Shown: positions 13,143-14,378 of the stretch, piece after piece
Position numbering within the stretch: the first letter of the stretch is position 1
How the letters are laid out: every line of letters begins with the position of its first letter
NCBI RefSeq assembly: GCF_000188695.1
Contig: NW_004754920.1
Coordinates: 796,423-810,800 of the forward strand
Origin: Salpingoeca rosetta
Lineage: Eukaryota > Opisthokonta > Choanoflagellata > Craspedida > Salpingoecidae
DNA: 14,378 nt
Direction: 5' to 3'
The notes under the pieces: model-generated
Seen by the model: the letters and a program-made list of their open reading frames with translations, nothing else
Databases searched by the model: none
What the model was told of the DNA's origin: nothing
Made by a program: the position numbers and the translations under genes

Positions 13143-13765
13143 CAGCAGACAGATAATGTGAGGGAGGGTGGTGGTGGTGGTGGTGGTGGTTGGCATGGTG
13201 TTGTGGTTACAGGTGTGGTGGTGGTGATGGTTGGTGCTCGGGGAGTAAGGGGGTGACACTGACGTCGATGGGAGTGATGAAATACCCTTTTGTTGAACAA
13301 TGTGATGGACATCACAATCATGTTGTTGTGTGAAGACATGCCTGTTGGGTTAGCCAACAGGGGACAATGGCCTGTGTGTCGTGCGTGGTTTTCGTGTGGG
13401 GCCGAGCCATGACATGTTCGTGTCTGCGGCAACCTGTGCCGGCTGTCTCTCTCGCCTCCTTCCTCTGTGTGCATCTCACATCACCGTGCCTGTGCTCCTT
13501 TCCAGCTGTTTGCATTGCGCTGTGCTCGCTGAATTTGTTACGCCCGAAGTACACAACTAACGCTCTATTCGTCCAGTCCATTAGGTCAGCAGGGGGTAAC
13601 GGCAGCGGTGGTTCAAGTGAATCAAGCGTGAAGGCGTGGTTGCGTACATGTGTGCGGGGGTGTCGGTGTGGTTTGGAAAAAGCACACACGCAGGAAGTCG
13701 GACGGACGGACGCAGACAGACACAGACACACAGGCACAAAGGTACAGACACACAGACATGCACAG

Positions 13766-13819
<54 letters not shown>

Positions 13820-13845
13820 ACAGAGACACACACACATGCACTGGT
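13143..13845. other. 703 bases without a recognised gene
   Basis: This holds the 3' ends of two convergent genes. There is a GGT-rich stretch (13165-13230), a T/G-rich segment of unclear nature (13260-13620), and a CA microsatellite. No AATAAA is seen after the GT8 stop. The minus frame at 13560-13640 looks slightly protein-like but lacks an acceptor. Confidence 0.6.
13711..13836. repeat. CA/CAGACA compound microsatellite
   Basis: CAGACACA and GGCACAAAGGTACAGA units are followed by pure CA (about 13770-13813), just past the stop of the minus-strand exon. On that gene's sense strand it is a 3' GT repeat. Confidence 0.9.
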
Positions 13846-14212
13846 TCAGACGTGTGTCCGCTGCACGTGAAAGGCGAGGTCGGCGAGTGCGGCAGCGACA
13901 GCAGTATCAGCATCGAGATTGGCGCTGCCATCACGGTGTTCTTCCCGGTGGCATTGGCCCGTGTTGCAGTCGTGAAACGCATCTTCATCGTCATCACCAT
14001 CGTCGTCGTGCACTTCATGCTCACGTGCTTCAACAGATACCTGTGCTTGTGCATCTTCAGGAGCACCAGACAGCGTGGCTTCCTCATCCTCATCATCCTC
14101 TTGAAACCCTCCACCCATTCGCGCTTCCTCTGGCTGTGGTTGCTGCTGCCCATTGCGCAACTTCATGTGCAGCTGCTTCTCTGTCGCAAAGTACTTGTCC
14201 GCATCAAACTCA
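13846..14212 (-). CDS. last exon of an unrecognised acidic protein (partial gene)
   Basis: The acceptor cacactgcag lies just before 14212 and the frame then runs 121 codons to TGA at 13846-13848. It starts EFDADKYFATEKQLHMKL, a charged likely helix. A QQQPQPEEARMGGG linker follows, then a strongly acidic part (EDDEDEE and DDDGDDDEDAFHD) and an alanine-rich tail (DADTAVAAALADLAFHV). The residue pattern is clearly protein-like on this strand; the plus strand reads as an artificial hydrophobic frame. An alternative end is a donor at FH/gtgcag, but no following exon was found. Upstream exons lie beyond 14378. I do not recognise the family; an acidic tail fits chromatin or RNA-binding proteins but many others too. 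Confidence 0.55.
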
Positions 14213-14220
14213 CTGCAGTG

Positions 14221-14301
14221 TGCACGCGTGTGTACATACATATGCATTGGGTGCAATGTGTGTGACATGTGTATGTTTGTGTGTAATGGGTGTGATGTGT
14301 A

Positions 14302-14378
<77 letters not shown>
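14221..14378. repeat. GT-rich intron start and long (GT)n tract at the right edge
   Basis: TGTGTATGTTTGTGTG-type impure repeat is followed by pure GT from about 14307 to the window end (at least 36 units, truncated by the edge). It lies in the intron upstream of the acidic exon. On that gene's sense strand it is CA, opposite to most ATG16 introns. Confidence 0.95.

Noticed and set aside
13636..14265. Plus-strand frame with apparent hydrophobic membrane segments (about 13920-14190)
   Set aside because: The hydrophobicity is the complement of acidic Asp/Glu codons in the minus-strand exon; the plus strand lacks a plausible start or splice signals.

Overview
The window looks like nuclear DNA of a unicellular eukaryote: spliced genes with many short introns, GC-rich exons, abundant CA/GT and CAA microsatellites inside introns, and both Ty1/copia and chromodomain Ty3/gypsy retrotransposons. 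The combination of an animal-type ATG16 (coiled coil plus seven WD40 blades) with these retroelements suggests a relative of animals, most likely a choanoflagellate. This placement is inference; no rRNA or other marker gene is present to test it.

Left part (1-5285) is a retrotransposon nest. A Ty1/copia element on the minus strand runs from its 5' LTR (2538-2860) through a primer-binding site, a gag-protease reading frame and into integrase, leaving the window at base 1. Its gag is broken by a 232/233-base tandem duplication. Protease and integrase are separated by a 268-base segment that has intron-like borders. The LTR interrupts a gag-like fragment. Next come the 3' end of a chromovirus (integrase tail plus chromodomain, polypurine tract, LTR; plus strand), an unrecognised minus-strand spliced gene or pseudogene (3953-4738), a solo LTR of the copia family on the plus strand (4739-5193) and an inverted fragment of the same LTR (5222-5285).

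Middle part (5286-11741). A short plus-strand two-exon gene end (5286-5657, weakly Reeler-like) converges on a 20-exon minus-strand gene that I reconstruct as ATG16, the partner of ATG5-ATG12 that directs ATG8/LC3 lipidation. All exon phases close, giving 560 residues. Fourteen of its 19 introns carry GU-, GUU- or GUGGGU-type repeats on the sense strand, usually just after the 5' splice site.

Right part (11742-14378). ATG16 and a single-exon type II membrane glycosyltransferase of family GT8 are divergently transcribed from a 204-base spacer. Beyond the glycosyltransferase is about 700 bases without a gene, then the last exon of an unrecognised acidic protein on the minus strand, whose upstream intron begins with a long GT tract running off the window.
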